Assembly (NCBI RefSeq): GCF_000192795.1
Contig: NW_007360621.1
Location: 41,406-105,405, forward strand
DNA: 64,000 nt
Origin: Vavraia culicis subsp. floridensis
Taxonomy: Eukaryota > Microsporidia > Pleistophoridae
Direction of reading: 5' to 3'
The notes under the pieces were generated by a model. That model did not search any database and was not told the origin of the DNA. It saw only the letters and a program-made list of their open reading frames with translations. Below are positions 50,460 to 60,832 of this stretch, one piece after another. Within the stretch, counting starts at the first letter, position 1. Every line of letters starts with the position of its first letter. The translations under genes and the position numbers were made by a program.

Positions 50460-53400
50460 TTTTAATTAACATATTGCTCAACATATGTTATTTGCAGCAT
50501 TAAACATAAATTACGAACTTTCCTACTGAAAAATGGCATATCGTGGATTAAACCAAATTTACCTGCCATTTTAGTTATTTTTACAGAAAATACCATTAAT
50601 GATGGCTGTTTCATCGATGTATTTACAACAATTATTTTTTTCTTGTGACAAAGAGAATATCTCTGTCTACAAATCATGTAATTACCAACGTTTTGTACAC
50701 CAGAGAAGGCCAACCTGTAAAAGACACACCACTAAGCCCATCGGTTCGTATACAACCTTTCACAAGCAATTTATACACTTAAAAACGAATAACACGGGCT
50801 ATCATTTTCGTTCCATTTCCTCTTCTCACAATTCCTTATCGCTAAAAAATGTGCCATTCACAGAAACACCATCTCAAAACTATAAATTGGTTGGTGTAGT
50901 GGCAGGATATGTGAAAGGAACGGTAGGCATGCTTAGTTTTCTTGTTACTGATCATTTCTCTGTCTTTGTACGTGCACATCATCGATAAACGGTCACTTAA
51001 CGAAGATAAAATGTTTATATTGTAGCGCATACATCAATTAAACCTGTTTACTGTTCCTTCCATGCTTTCTCATCTTTTGCTCCGAGCAAGCAACCGAGTT
51101 TAGATCATTACAGTAAGTAATTCCTTTAGCCGTAGGATATCATGATGAGTATTACGTAGATCTTCCATGTTTCGTGTGCCTCTTCTCTTCCACATCGTTT
51201 CTTAAAGCAGCTGGTGCTCTTATCGCTTAGTTACAGCACATGTACACGCAATTTCCATAGTTTCTTTCACTAAAAGTCATTTATACATTTTTTCGCATCA
51301 GAACATCTCAAGCAATTGCTGAAGCTCGCAGCAATGTGTTTTAAAGCCTGTTTAATTAACACACACAGACAAGTGTTCCTAGTGCGCTAGTGCGGTTCAT
51401 TATTCTCTGAACTCTACGCACTTCGAAATCAGAAAGTACCCGTTTGGATGTGAAGACACCAATTAAAGCAGCTCCAATGATACACATTATGGTGCATGTT
51501 ATGTCTGTTCATGTGCCTATTTCGGTATATAGAACCATGTATTGTAGATGTGGTGCCTGCCAGCACAATGTGACCGCAATGATGATCTGTCTGCAGCATG
51601 GAAATGTTTGATGGATATAAACCGCAATATTTTTGTGTTGTTAAACTGCAAAACTATAAATTTATGAAAAAGTTTTACCCCTGCGACGTCTGTACTTATC
51701 AGAATCATTTGTACAGTTCTTTCGCATTCCAAGTTCGTCTGAACTTGTACCCGACAGGGCCGGGATGACGAAACATGGTTACTGCAGGCTTGGACGATGA
51801 CAGATGATTTGTCCTGTGCGGTGTCTTTCTGACTGGTCTTGTAAATAAATATTATATGTTTTGTGCATTCTCTGTTTACGCACGTGCTCTTGAAGCATGG
51901 CAGGCTTGTGCCTGGGATGATTCTATGACGCTGCCGGTTCACTTTTCTCTGATCAATTTGAGCGTGGTGTCTTTCCGTCGTAGGGGTAGTCCGCAGTTTG
52001 TATCCCGTCAGTGGGCTATCTATGGTTGTTGTTGTGAAACGACCAATGGGCACCAGCAAGTCACAGGATTACGGATGGATACGTTCTATCGTATGTTACA
52101 CACGTTCTTTTTCCGAGTCCGTCTCATAACCCATTTACAAACAGTTTGTATTAAATAATGCTTTTCCACAGTCATCGGTCTTTTTTCGCGCTTCATCCGA
52201 TATTCAGTTCATCCGTGCGTACTGCTGGCATAATACACTTCTAGCTCTGCAAATTATACCATTCAATGTAGTACACACGATAGATTGTGTATTCCAACAC
52301 CAATGCGTCATTACACGTCTTCTAATTCATAAAATGAGAGTTACAACGATTGGTAGGATCAGCACAATTTTAATGCAAGCACAACGAGTATCAGGTGTCC
52401 TGATTAAAGGTAAAACCACGATCCGAAACAACATACTCTTAGCAAATGATTTGAAACAAATTCTAAGTAAAAACCGCCTATTCCATACGCTTTACACCGC
52501 GTTTCCAGGTACTAAAACACGCTAATCTTAAACACCCTGCCCTACATCCGTAACTATCAAGCCAATATTTACGATATATGCTCTACAACACTTTCGTTGC
52601 TTTAAACTCCCTTTCTATTCCACGTGTCAATGGGCGCCCAAACCAAAAATTGCTAACAAAGTAAATGTTGCTTATAAACCGTTTATCAGTGGTAAATCGC
52701 GCCAGAAACACAGAAAGACCCACAAAAAGACTAAGCGGATCAAATAACCGATGTAAATCGTTTAACAGCGTACAATTGCAACTACGACGGTTGCTAGCGC
52801 ACATATTATCTTCAGAGAATTCTATCAGACAACAAAATATTTATTTTACTCAATTTTGACGTGATATAATAATAATTTTGACTGCAAAATGGTACGTGAT
52901 GCTCAAATATTCACATTATCTAATCACCATTATAAAACACATTTTGTGACATTGCCACTATATTTCAAAGTGATAATGGTTGTCCATGCTTGTTTATTGC
53001 TTGGTATTTCTTGTCTGTGTGCGGTCCATCATAGATTTACAGCAATATGGTTTTGGGCATACACAGGATGACAATTTGGTGAACAGTATGAAAGATAATA
53101 AGGGCGTTACCATGAAATCGTTTGAATTTTAAATAAACAATGGTTATATCGGCGTTATACGAATAGCAATAGTGTATTTGTTGACATCAGCACGTTTTTG
53201 TCGTGTGTGTTGCTGACTGTAGACCCAATTAGGGCGCTAAATGAAATATCTTATTGCCGTAATTTGATCGCATATCAGCAATTATTAGCCACATCGGTAG
53301 GTGCCAAGGTATATGTGCGAACTATTTTCTTGTAAAAGGCACTCATTTGTGCTATTCAGTATTTCTATTCGGGATATGCTATTGGTTGATAGCAGGTAAA

Positions 53401-54789
53401 TGGTGTTACACGGGAATAATCCGCTCAATACGAAGAGATAATACAAAATACATTTCCTATACGATGATTGGCGGTAAAATTGAACGTAAATATCAATCTA
53501 CACGTATCAGAAAATGAGAAGAATGGGGAGTCAGTTGACAGAGAATTAACATAAACAATAAAATAACAGCTTAGAAAGAATGCGGGCTGTCCAAGACCTA
53601 AGGAAATATCAATTTAAATAATGTTATCTTCTGGATCACAAGGGTATTTAACCAGCTCTTGTATAATAATCTAATTGTAAAAGAATGGTTTGTGTAGAAG
53701 CGAGAATAATATTGACTTGTTGTACTTCTGTACGACAGTGATACGCCGTATGGGGCAAACAAATCCTTGGCAGATTGCGGTCAACCACAGAAAAATATTC
53801 TGTGATGGCATGTTTATTTGTGTTAATATGGAGAGGTAGCAATCCAGCAGATATACTTTGGATAACGATTGATTTGCTCGTCCTAATAAAAATTGCTCTA
53901 ACGAATAGGGTGTTTTAACAAATAACAAATGCTGCAAGAATTAAAAAAGGGATTTTATGATTGGTCTTTCTCATTGTTTACTGTTTTTTATGCTGTACGA
54001 TTAATAATATTAATCTAGGCTTATCTGTGATTGCTACCAATAGTTCGCAAGCATTCATGTGTATGCACCATTATACGATAACTAAAGAGATTTATAACCG
54101 AATTATCACTGATTCACATCAACAATACCTGTTAGTAATTCTGAAACAACATTTTCATAGGTACGCACTAATCACCTCACACCGCGTAGCTCCACCTTAT
54201 ACATACCTCAATACACCGTACCAATTATCTGTTCACTAATATTTACTAACCGTACAAAATATCAATATCAGTACTACGTGTGCTAGCCGGTCTGTGATCA
54301 ATGTTAGGGTGTCATATTCAATCACACTCCTTAATTTGTTTATGTTGAAAATGTAAAGTGATTATTAACAGGGGTGTATGTTCATAGTTGGTAATGCTAC
54401 AACAAATAAAATGATAAGTAACTAACTTGGTTCATTATAAAATACTGTCTATTTGGACCTGAAACATTGAATAGTTAAATAAAATAATCAATTTTCTATT
54501 CCATAGCGGTTCGTAGAAAAGCAGTAAAAACGGTGAACACGGTACAATGCAGCATTCCTCTCCACCATGTTACATACCACAGCAGTTGCGAATAAATTTG
54601 TTTGTATTATCCAACACTTAATTAATTTGACAATCAACACCGTATTCTTACGGTACATAACGTTCTCACAACCGTAAAACACCTCATTGCGCTGTATCGT
54701 ATATCTAAATCTCAAAACATTTCTAAAACACCATCAAAACCAAAACATTTGTAAACGTATAAAAGAATCAAAACTTACCGGTAAACAAA
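50460..54789. other. Long stretch (4.3 kb) without supported gene
   Basis: Open frames such as 50599-50988 (+), 51517-52059 (-) and 51856-52158 (+) have no domain, no signal peptide and no TATA at the expected position. Composition is AT-rich. No RNA gene recognised. Confidence 0.45.
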
Positions 54790-55446
54790 ATGTGGATTGC
54801 TTTGCTTGTTCTAATAATGGGAAGATTTATCAACACGTATGAGATAGCGGTAGAATACTGGGAGTATGAAAATGCGCTTAATACGTGGGAGGAGGTGATG
54901 GTGATGATTATGAGGAAGTTTAGTAGGTTTCGGGCTAATGGTAGGAGCGGTGGCAGAGATAATAGGAGCAGTGGCAGAGATAATAGGAGCGGTGGCAAAG
55001 ATAATAGGAGCGGTGCCACAAACGGTGAGAGCAACAGAGGTGGTAAAGATAAGGACAGCGACAGCTGTTCAACAGATACATACTTTGATGTGTATCTCTA
55101 CGAGAAACAGAAACGAAAAGAAAAACGTAAAAATCGAAAACTCCACCGTAAGCAAAGCACTCACATAGAACTTACCACACTGGTGGATGCAAATGATGCG
55201 ATTAATGCACTGTCCATGCGCGACAGTGATGATGCCATCCATGTTAATACGAGCAACGCTCCACCCAGCAGTACTTCCCCATGCGGTAACGATGGCATCA
55301 CCACCATAAATACGCGCAATGCCCAACACAATGATGTTGTTGGGGATGTGACTGTTAAAGAATACGTAAAAGCCTGTGCAAAACAGGTAGAGGATGTCGA
55401 AGAGGAGTATTTTGCATTCAACGATTTTACGCTGTTGTACGATTAG
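54790..55446 (+). CDS. Secreted protein with basic, nuclear-localisation-like patch
   Basis: 218 residues. N-terminus MWIALLVLIMGRFINT reads as a short signal peptide. TATAAAAG begins 32 nt upstream of the ATG. Residues 53-73 are three SGGRDNR-type heptads encoded by a 21-bp tandem repeat. Residues 106-122 are a dense basic run (KQKRKEKRKNRKLHRKQ) of the nuclear-localisation type. The C-terminal half is Asp/Asn/Ser/Thr-rich. A secreted protein with a nuclear-import-like signal is a candidate host-nucleus effector (inference). No family recognised. Confidence 0.65.
   Translation: MWIALLVLIMGRFINTYEIAVEYWEYENALNTWEEVMVMIMRKFSRFRANGRSGGRDNRSSGRDNRSGGKDNRSGATNGESNRGGKDKDSDSCSTDTYFDVYLYEKQKRKEKRKNRKLHRKQSTHIELTTLVDANDAINALSMRDSDDAIHVNTSNAPPSSTSPCGNDGITTINTRNAQHNDVVGDVTVKEYVKACAKQVEDVEEEYFAFNDFTLLYD
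54946..55008 (+). repeat. 21-bp in-frame tandem repeat, 3 copies
   Basis: AGCGGTGGCAGAGATAATAG-type units encode SGGRDNR, SSGRDNR and SGGKDNR. Confidence 0.85.
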
Positions 55447-56444
55447 AAATGCCCTTGCGACCACGAAACCAGTTCTGCATCGTTGCACGAATAGAACGTA
55501 CCATTGTTAGCTCAATAATAAGAACCATTTCCATGACCACGTGCTGCATACCAAATATCACCGTACTGCTCTTGCACTGATCTGCTCATTCATCACAAAT
55601 AGCAACCGCCATCACAACACCACTATTCATCTCATACACTATCACAAATACCGATCACCACGAAAAATACGCACAGCAACCCAAATGCATACTTAGAAGA
55701 TGAACCGTTGCCAGAATAGCATCGATACCTTAACACCGCAATACGCATCATTTAACACGGTGCTCATTAAACAACAATTTCATTTCAATCTTGCATTTAT
55801 GTTAAATTAAATGCTAAATTACCAATATCGGTAACATTTACGTATCATCCGCTGTATTCCCGTTCTTAAAAGGTGTTTGTTGCACATATTTTCATTCTCC
55901 TGTAGAATTATAAGTATTTGTCGTACTTCGCTGGTCCGTCCCTCAATACCGCACCATTTTACTCCTCAATTCACCGTAGCAACACTTCACAACGTATTAA
56001 TATGTTTGCTTTGTATGCAACATAATTGCTACACGGTACGGCCCACCCGTCCAAATTTTCACGCTAATTTTCATGAAGAGTAGCAAAATCAACTCGTAAT
56101 CAAACCCTTTTTGCGTATGCCAACGTTAATGCTTGTACGATAGAATGATATGGCATGCTACCAAATCATTTTAGTGCAAAACCAATCTTAGCAATGAAAC
56201 AGTCCTTACAACATGGTTGAGTGCATTTATGCTACATGTCTGTGCGTATTGGTACGTCCCTTGATGCTACACGATGTGAGCGTATTACACTTTTACATTT
56301 CACTCTTTTTGCTGCAGTTTTATGTTCTAGAAAGTTTTTGCCACACCACTGTACCGTACTCTAAAACACATCATTACATTCCTTACCACGCTCTTACACC
56401 CTATGCTTCATTCCAGGTATAAAAATAATCCATCAATCCATTGA
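55447..56444. other. Intergenic with TATA box of the next gene
   Basis: No gene recognised. TATAAAAA at 56418 belongs to the following small secreted gene. Confidence 0.45.
56416..56425 (+). promoter_or_regulatory. TATA box of member 6
   Basis: GGTATAAAAA; first T 27 nt before the ATG at 56445. Confidence 0.65.
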
Positions 56445-56645
56445 ATGCGTTTCACACCAACAACCCTAACAATTCTTATCATCCTTAAAACAGCATTTTG
56501 CGCTCTCAGCAACGTTGTAGATGATCTTAACGATGTCATGAAGACCCCCATGCTCGAAAGAGCTGCTGGAATGAACGGTTCGGTTCCGCTGACACCCGTA
56601 CAAGCAGCCGCCAATGCAACTGCAGCGAACGCAGGCATGTTTTGA
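56445..56645 (+). CDS. Small secreted Pro-Ala-motif family, member 6
   Basis: 66 residues. Signal peptide MRFTPTTLTILIILKTAFC; mature ALSNVVDDLNDVMKTPMLER, then AAGMNGSVPLTPVQAAANAT and AANAGMF. The VPLTPVQAAA core and NAGMF end closely match member 9 (LPMTPSMIMAKAAAVNAGMF). It opens the right-hand cluster of four plus-strand members (56.4-59.2 kb). Confidence 0.72.
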   Translation: MRFTPTTLTILIILKTAFCALSNVVDDLNDVMKTPMLERAAGMNGSVPLTPVQAAANATAANAGMF

Positions 56646-56853
56646 TGATTGTTTGGCATGTTGCGTATTAAACGCGTTTCTATTTTTTATTATGCAGCAT
56701 TCTGTGCGGAGCGATGGTACCGTGTTGTTCGTGTGAGCTGCGACAGCGTGTAGCACAACGTAATACGATGCATAAATGGTTGATTGATGCATGAATGACT
56801 TGTAGCGTAGAGATACGGTTGAAAATCGTGGTCTCGTGCTAAACCGTTCCATT

Positions 56854-56929
56854 GATCGGTAACGTGTATTTTGATCGGTAACGTGTATTTCGATCGGTAA
56901 AGTGTATTTTGATCGGTAACGTGTATTTT
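56854..56929. repeat. 19-bp tandem repeat, 4 copies
   Basis: GATCGGTAACGTGTATTTT repeated from 56854, with single-base variants (C for T, AAAG for AACG). Confidence 0.9.
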
Positions 56930-57083
56930 GAACGCCACCAATAACATTTCAAGACAGGGGTCCGTTATCAACATCATTATCAAAGCAATGATATACCGCC
57001 AGTATCATTATCCATTACCGCCCTCTCAGCATTTCCAACCAATAACGCGTATCCAATTCTCTAACCGCATCGTTTCACTGTTC

Positions 57084-57092
57084 CATATAAAA
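57084..57092 (+). promoter_or_regulatory. TATA box of member 7
   Basis: CATATAAAA; the TATA begins 27 nt before the ATG at 57113 and abuts an upstream in-frame ATG at 57092, which is therefore unlikely to be used. Confidence 0.65.
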
Positions 57093-57112
57093 TGTACACC
57101 ATTTCTTGCACC

Positions 57113-57310
57113 ATGCACGTTCTTACAATACTAATCTATGTTTTATCCCTGGTTCATTGCAACCTAGAACAGGAACTAAAACGATACTTGGACATGAAAA
57201 GCAGTTCTATGCTTGGATCTGCGATAGGATATGATAACACCTGTCCTACAACACCTATACAGACAGCGGCAGCTATTAGAACGTGGCCAGCGGGAATACG
57301 TGGTATATAA
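57113..57310 (+). CDS. Small secreted Pro-Ala-motif family, member 7
   Basis: 65 residues from the ATG at 57113. Signal peptide MHVLTILIYVLSLVHC; mature NLEQELKRYLDMKSSSMLGS, then NTCPTTPIQTAAAIRT and a short Gly end. PTTPIQTAAA is the motif. It has a mature cysteine just before the motif. Confidence 0.68.
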   Translation: MHVLTILIYVLSLVHCNLEQELKRYLDMKSSSMLGSAIGYDNTCPTTPIQTAAAIRTWPAGIRGI

Positions 57311-57679
57311 GTAGCATTGGAATAGCTTGGTGTGGATCGTATTGTGTGAAATGAATAGTATTGCAGGGCAGTATCGTATTATGTAGAAATACCGTGTTGT
57401 AGCGATGGCGTATTATCTTGTAATAATGTAGGCACATATCTTATTGTTACGCTATTTAAACCTGCGGTATTATGTTCGTATTAAACTTCGCATTCTTCAT
57501 TTGTACTTGCTACCGACCCGTACGTGCGCATCATTTTATGCCCGTACACTTCTCTTTATGCACTTTTATACATATTTATATCTTTCATGCGCATTATAAA
57601 ATAAATTATTGCGGTTCTGTACATAATACCAACTTATTTTGCTACCACGTAGGCAACAATCGTTCACTATACCATTATT

Positions 57680-57886
57680 CCTATCCAATGCCATGATCCC
57701 ATACCGTACTTCCTATCCAATGCCATGATCCCATACCGTACTTCCTATCCAATGCCATGATCCCATACCGTACTTCCTATCCAATGCCATGATCCCATAC
57801 CGTACTTCCTATCCAATGCCATGATCCCATACCATGCTTCCTATCCAATGCCATGATCCCATGCTATGCTTCCTATCCAATGCCAT
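57680..57886. repeat. 32-bp tandem array, about 6.5 copies
   Basis: The unit CCTATCCAATGCCATGATCC continues CATACCGTACTT; copies at 57680, 57712, 57744, 57776, 57808, 57840 and a partial at 57872. It ends 25 nt before the TATA box of the next small secreted gene. Confidence 0.93.
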
Positions 57887-57908
57887 ATTATACCACCGTT
57901 TCATCTTC

Positions 57909-57918
57909 TGTATAAATT
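57909..57918 (+). promoter_or_regulatory. TATA box of member 8
   Basis: TGTATAAATT; TATA begins 27 nt before the ATG at 57938. Confidence 0.65.
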
Positions 57919-57937
57919 CTTACTCAATTCCAATGCA

Positions 57938-58117
57938 ATGCTAACATTCCTATCAATACGCACGCTTGCCATCCTCACAAAGACGTACGCACTACAACAT
58001 TCTAAGGGCGAGCATGTATATGAAGCATTGCCAGGGCTAGGTGGTCCTTTTCCAATGTCACCTGCTGATGCGGTTGCTAGTGCCGTGGAGAATAATGATG
58101 ATGTGTTTGGAATGTAG
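57938..58117 (+). CDS. Small secreted Pro-Ala-motif family, member 8
   Basis: 59 residues from the ATG at 57938; an upstream in-frame ATG at 57866 lies before the TATA box and is excluded. Signal peptide MLTFLSIRTLAILTKTYA; mature LQHSKGEHVYEALPGLGGPF, then PMSPADAVASAVENNDDVFG and M. MSPADAVASA is the motif. Confidence 0.68.
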   Translation: MLTFLSIRTLAILTKTYALQHSKGEHVYEALPGLGGPFPMSPADAVASAVENNDDVFGM

Positions 58118-58952
58118 CACTGTGGTAAAAGCAAAAGACAAGAAGTGAATTAAACGTATCCATCAAATATTTCCAATAGTATGATCATTTCCAGCAAATA
58201 CCTTCATAGAAGCACTAATCACATGCTTGTGCTGCGCAGCAGCGGTAAATAAAACATTACTCAGCAGCACACCCTCGTTCTATCACCGGAAAGAAAAAAC
58301 TTTTCGTACCGTATCCCAGTCAAACATTCTTTATGCATTGCTCGGTATTTGTTGCATTCTTACACATCCCTGCTTGTATGGCCGCAGCAACCTGCCATGT
58401 TTGATAAAAATGTTGCACAGAGGATGGTTGTTTGAACCGTAAACAAGGGCTAACAATTATAAATCAGTTTATGCACAAATGCGTTCACAGTGCAAAATAA
58501 TAGCATGCTATTATGCAATGCATAAACAAAATACACTTCTTAACTGCGTGTTATTGTTGTTGAGGAGGATGCGTGCTTTAACATGAACACGAAAAGGTGA
58601 TAATCGCAATTTAACAATCATAACGCTGTTCTGAGAACGGCGTGCGATAGTAAGTGATACTTTATAACGGTGTTAGAATGAAACACCTGGTGTGAAAGTA
58701 AAGAATAGCACAGTGCATTGAACAGATAAGGTGTTCAAAACATTAATACGGTATGTGAACTGATCGCATAACGTGATATGGCATGGTATGCGGTCAATAG
58801 AATGTTATAGCACCATAAATAAACTATTATTAGCGCTACACCACGTTAATGCTGATACCGTACCACGTATTACATTGCGTGTCTTACCTCGTGCATCCTA
58901 AAACGTATCTCACCCCACACCACCTATATAAAAAGAACAGAACCACCAAGCA
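58118..58952. other. Intergenic
   Basis: No gene recognised beyond the promoter of the next gene. Confidence 0.45.
58924..58935 (+). promoter_or_regulatory. TATA box of member 9
   Basis: CTATATAAAAAG; the TATATAAA begins 28 nt before the ATG at 58953. Confidence 0.65.
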
Positions 58953-59156
58953 ATGAAAGTGCCATCAATAGCAGCAATTATTCAAATAGCGTTCGCACAT
59001 TGCAGGTTTAGCAATCCTGGCAATGATATGACCGATTTAAGAAGCAGTGGACTCGTGCATGGGCTGCAAGGATTGACGAGTGATTTGCCCATGACACCTT
59101 CCATGATTATGGCCAAGGCTGCAGCTGTCAACGCAGGTATGTTTGGTGTTAGGTAA
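58953..59156 (+). CDS. Small secreted Pro-Ala-motif family, member 9
   Basis: 67 residues. Signal peptide MKVPSIAAIIQIAFAHC; mature RFSNPGNDMTDLRSSGLVHG, then LPMTPSMIMAKAAAVNAGMF and GVR. It shares the NAGMF end with member 6 and the PM[ST]P core with members 6 and 8. The acidic position after the second Pro is replaced by Met. Confidence 0.7.
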   Translation: MKVPSIAAIIQIAFAHCRFSNPGNDMTDLRSSGLVHGLQGLTSDLPMTPSMIMAKAAAVNAGMFGVR

Positions 59157-60397
59157 AAATGCAAAGTGATATGCTAAACTGTTCGTGTCATGATTGATAC
59201 GAGGTGTTATTTATGAGTTAGGTGTTTGCATTTAATATTGCTGTGACATATCTTGTCGTTCCCATCTTAACTTTGAGCATACCGTAATTTTGTTACGTTT
59301 CCATCTTAATCTTGTTACATCCATCTTAACTTTGTTACGCTCCTACCTTGTCGCCATAGATCACGGTCTTCAAATCATCCACCCGTTTTAACGCACTCCA
59401 TAACAATTTTTATGTATCACACCCACCGATACCATAATCACTCCCTTATTAGTAAATCACTGCGTTTTTGCAGAGCTGTTCATTATTCACACTGCACGGT
59501 GCTAAAAGGAAAGTTACGGTTCAATTCCGTGTTTTAACGGTGATTTGTAAATTAATACATCATTGCATCTTTTTATGATTCCTAATCTTAAAATATGCAT
59601 GGAGTGCCTCTAAATCGTGGTGAGTGTGCGTGAAACCTTGCTGGTACATGTGATGCTGCGTTGTAGGATGTAAACAGACCGGTAATATATTGGTTTGTAA
59701 AGAAGAAAAGGTACCACCTTGACAAGTTGATATGTGTGCTAGAAATAAATGATCCTTTGTAATTATTACCTTTTCATGTCAGCAACAAATAAATTATACT
59801 TCTTGAGCAATAATTGTTACCTGCAAATTGTATGATTATGATCCTGGGTTGACATTTTATGGGTGGTATGCAAGGTAGTATCGTAATAAAGAAGTGTGTT
59901 GCTCTGCTAGTTACATTATTTTCTCTGCTTTACGATATGGTACAACCCATGAATTGATGATTCACCTTTCATGTTATTTACTACCAAGAATGTATGTTGC
60001 TGTCTAAACCACGCATGAGGGGCAGTTCGATTTTTCCCTTTTACCTCCGAGAGAATGAAGTGTAGTGAGTGCATAAGGGCACTTGAATCGGAATGTTCAC
60101 ATTTTACCTCTGTATGAATAGCTAAGAAAGCAATGAAAACAATTTATTAGCTGTGCACGTTTACAAACATGATATACTACGAGTGAACGAGTATGAAAAT
60201 CACTGTATCAAGTGATCAACATTAATAAATAAATGTTAAATTTAGATACAATTACAACAACTCATTACACATCAGCATAAAGATCTATATTATGAAGCGA
60301 TAGCGGTACCAAACATCTCACAACCAGCTCTTATCCCTAATCCTTACAATAACTCAAAAACCAAAAACAAACAAAATTTTAGGCCCTACCCCTAGAA
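59157..60397. other. Intergenic
   Basis: No gene. Short repeats of CCATCTTAA-CTTTGTTAC occur near 59265-59345. A T-arm-like GGTTCAATTCC at 59515 has no matching acceptor stem. Confidence 0.45.
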
Positions 60398-60832
60398 ATG
60401 GCACGAACCGTACGACCATCCCGTCCAAAATCACAGAGCCCTATAAAAAAAGTACGCAAGCCTATTGAAAGCAAGGTGGCGCGCAAGAAATCTCTAAGCA
60501 TAAAAACACCCACAGTAAAGCAATTGCCCATCAAAAAGCCGTCTAAGCTGCGCTATCATGTGGAGAAGGAAATAAAGTACTATCGGCAGTCGATAACACA
60601 CCTTGTGCCCAAGGCGTGTTTTATTAGAATGCTAAAGACGATGGTTCTCAAGATGGACACACAGATGCGGTTTACGAAGGATGCGCTTGATATGTTGCAG
60701 GACGCGTATGAGAGCTACATTGTTGCAAATATGGAGACATCTTATCTTGCAACTGTGCATGCCAAGCGTGTTACGCTCAAGTCTGTTGATATTAATCTGG
60801 TGAAGAGAATTAAGGATAGACAGTTGTTTTAG
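60398..60832 (+). CDS. Divergent histone H3 (possible centromeric H3)
   Basis: 144 residues, ATG preceded by CCCTACCCCTAGAA. Starts ARTVRPSRP, keeping the A-R-T of H3 but with Val at position 4, where canonical H3 has Lys. The tail is Lys/Ser/Pro-rich with no readable K9/K14 context. An alpha-N-like part (LRYHVEKEIKYYRQS) leads into the histone fold (68-140): HLVPKACFIRMLKTMV, MRFTKDALDMLQDAYESYI, VHAKRVTLKSVDINLVKRI. Loop 1 has the same length as canonical H3, without the insertion common in CENP-A. The tail divergence could mean a fast-evolving canonical H3 or a CENP-A. It is near-certain as an H3-family histone; its subtype is uncertain. Confidence 0.85.
   Translation: MARTVRPSRPKSQSPIKKVRKPIESKVARKKSLSIKTPTVKQLPIKKPSKLRYHVEKEIKYYRQSITHLVPKACFIRMLKTMVLKMDTQMRFTKDALDMLQDAYESYIVANMETSYLATVHAKRVTLKSVDINLVKRIKDRQLF

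Noticed and set aside
51517..52158. 180-codon minus and 100-codon plus overlapping ORFs
   Set aside because: No domain, signal peptide or promoter motif; basic or aromatic composition consistent with chance.
52889..53071. 60-codon ORF with TATAATA 24 nt upstream
   Set aside because: Hydrophobic stretch is internal, not an N-terminal signal peptide, and the Pro-Ala core is missing.
59460..59545. Possible tRNA T-arm (GGTTCAATTCC)
   Set aside because: No complementary acceptor stem or anticodon arm at the right distance. No tRNA or rRNA gene could be supported anywhere by eye.
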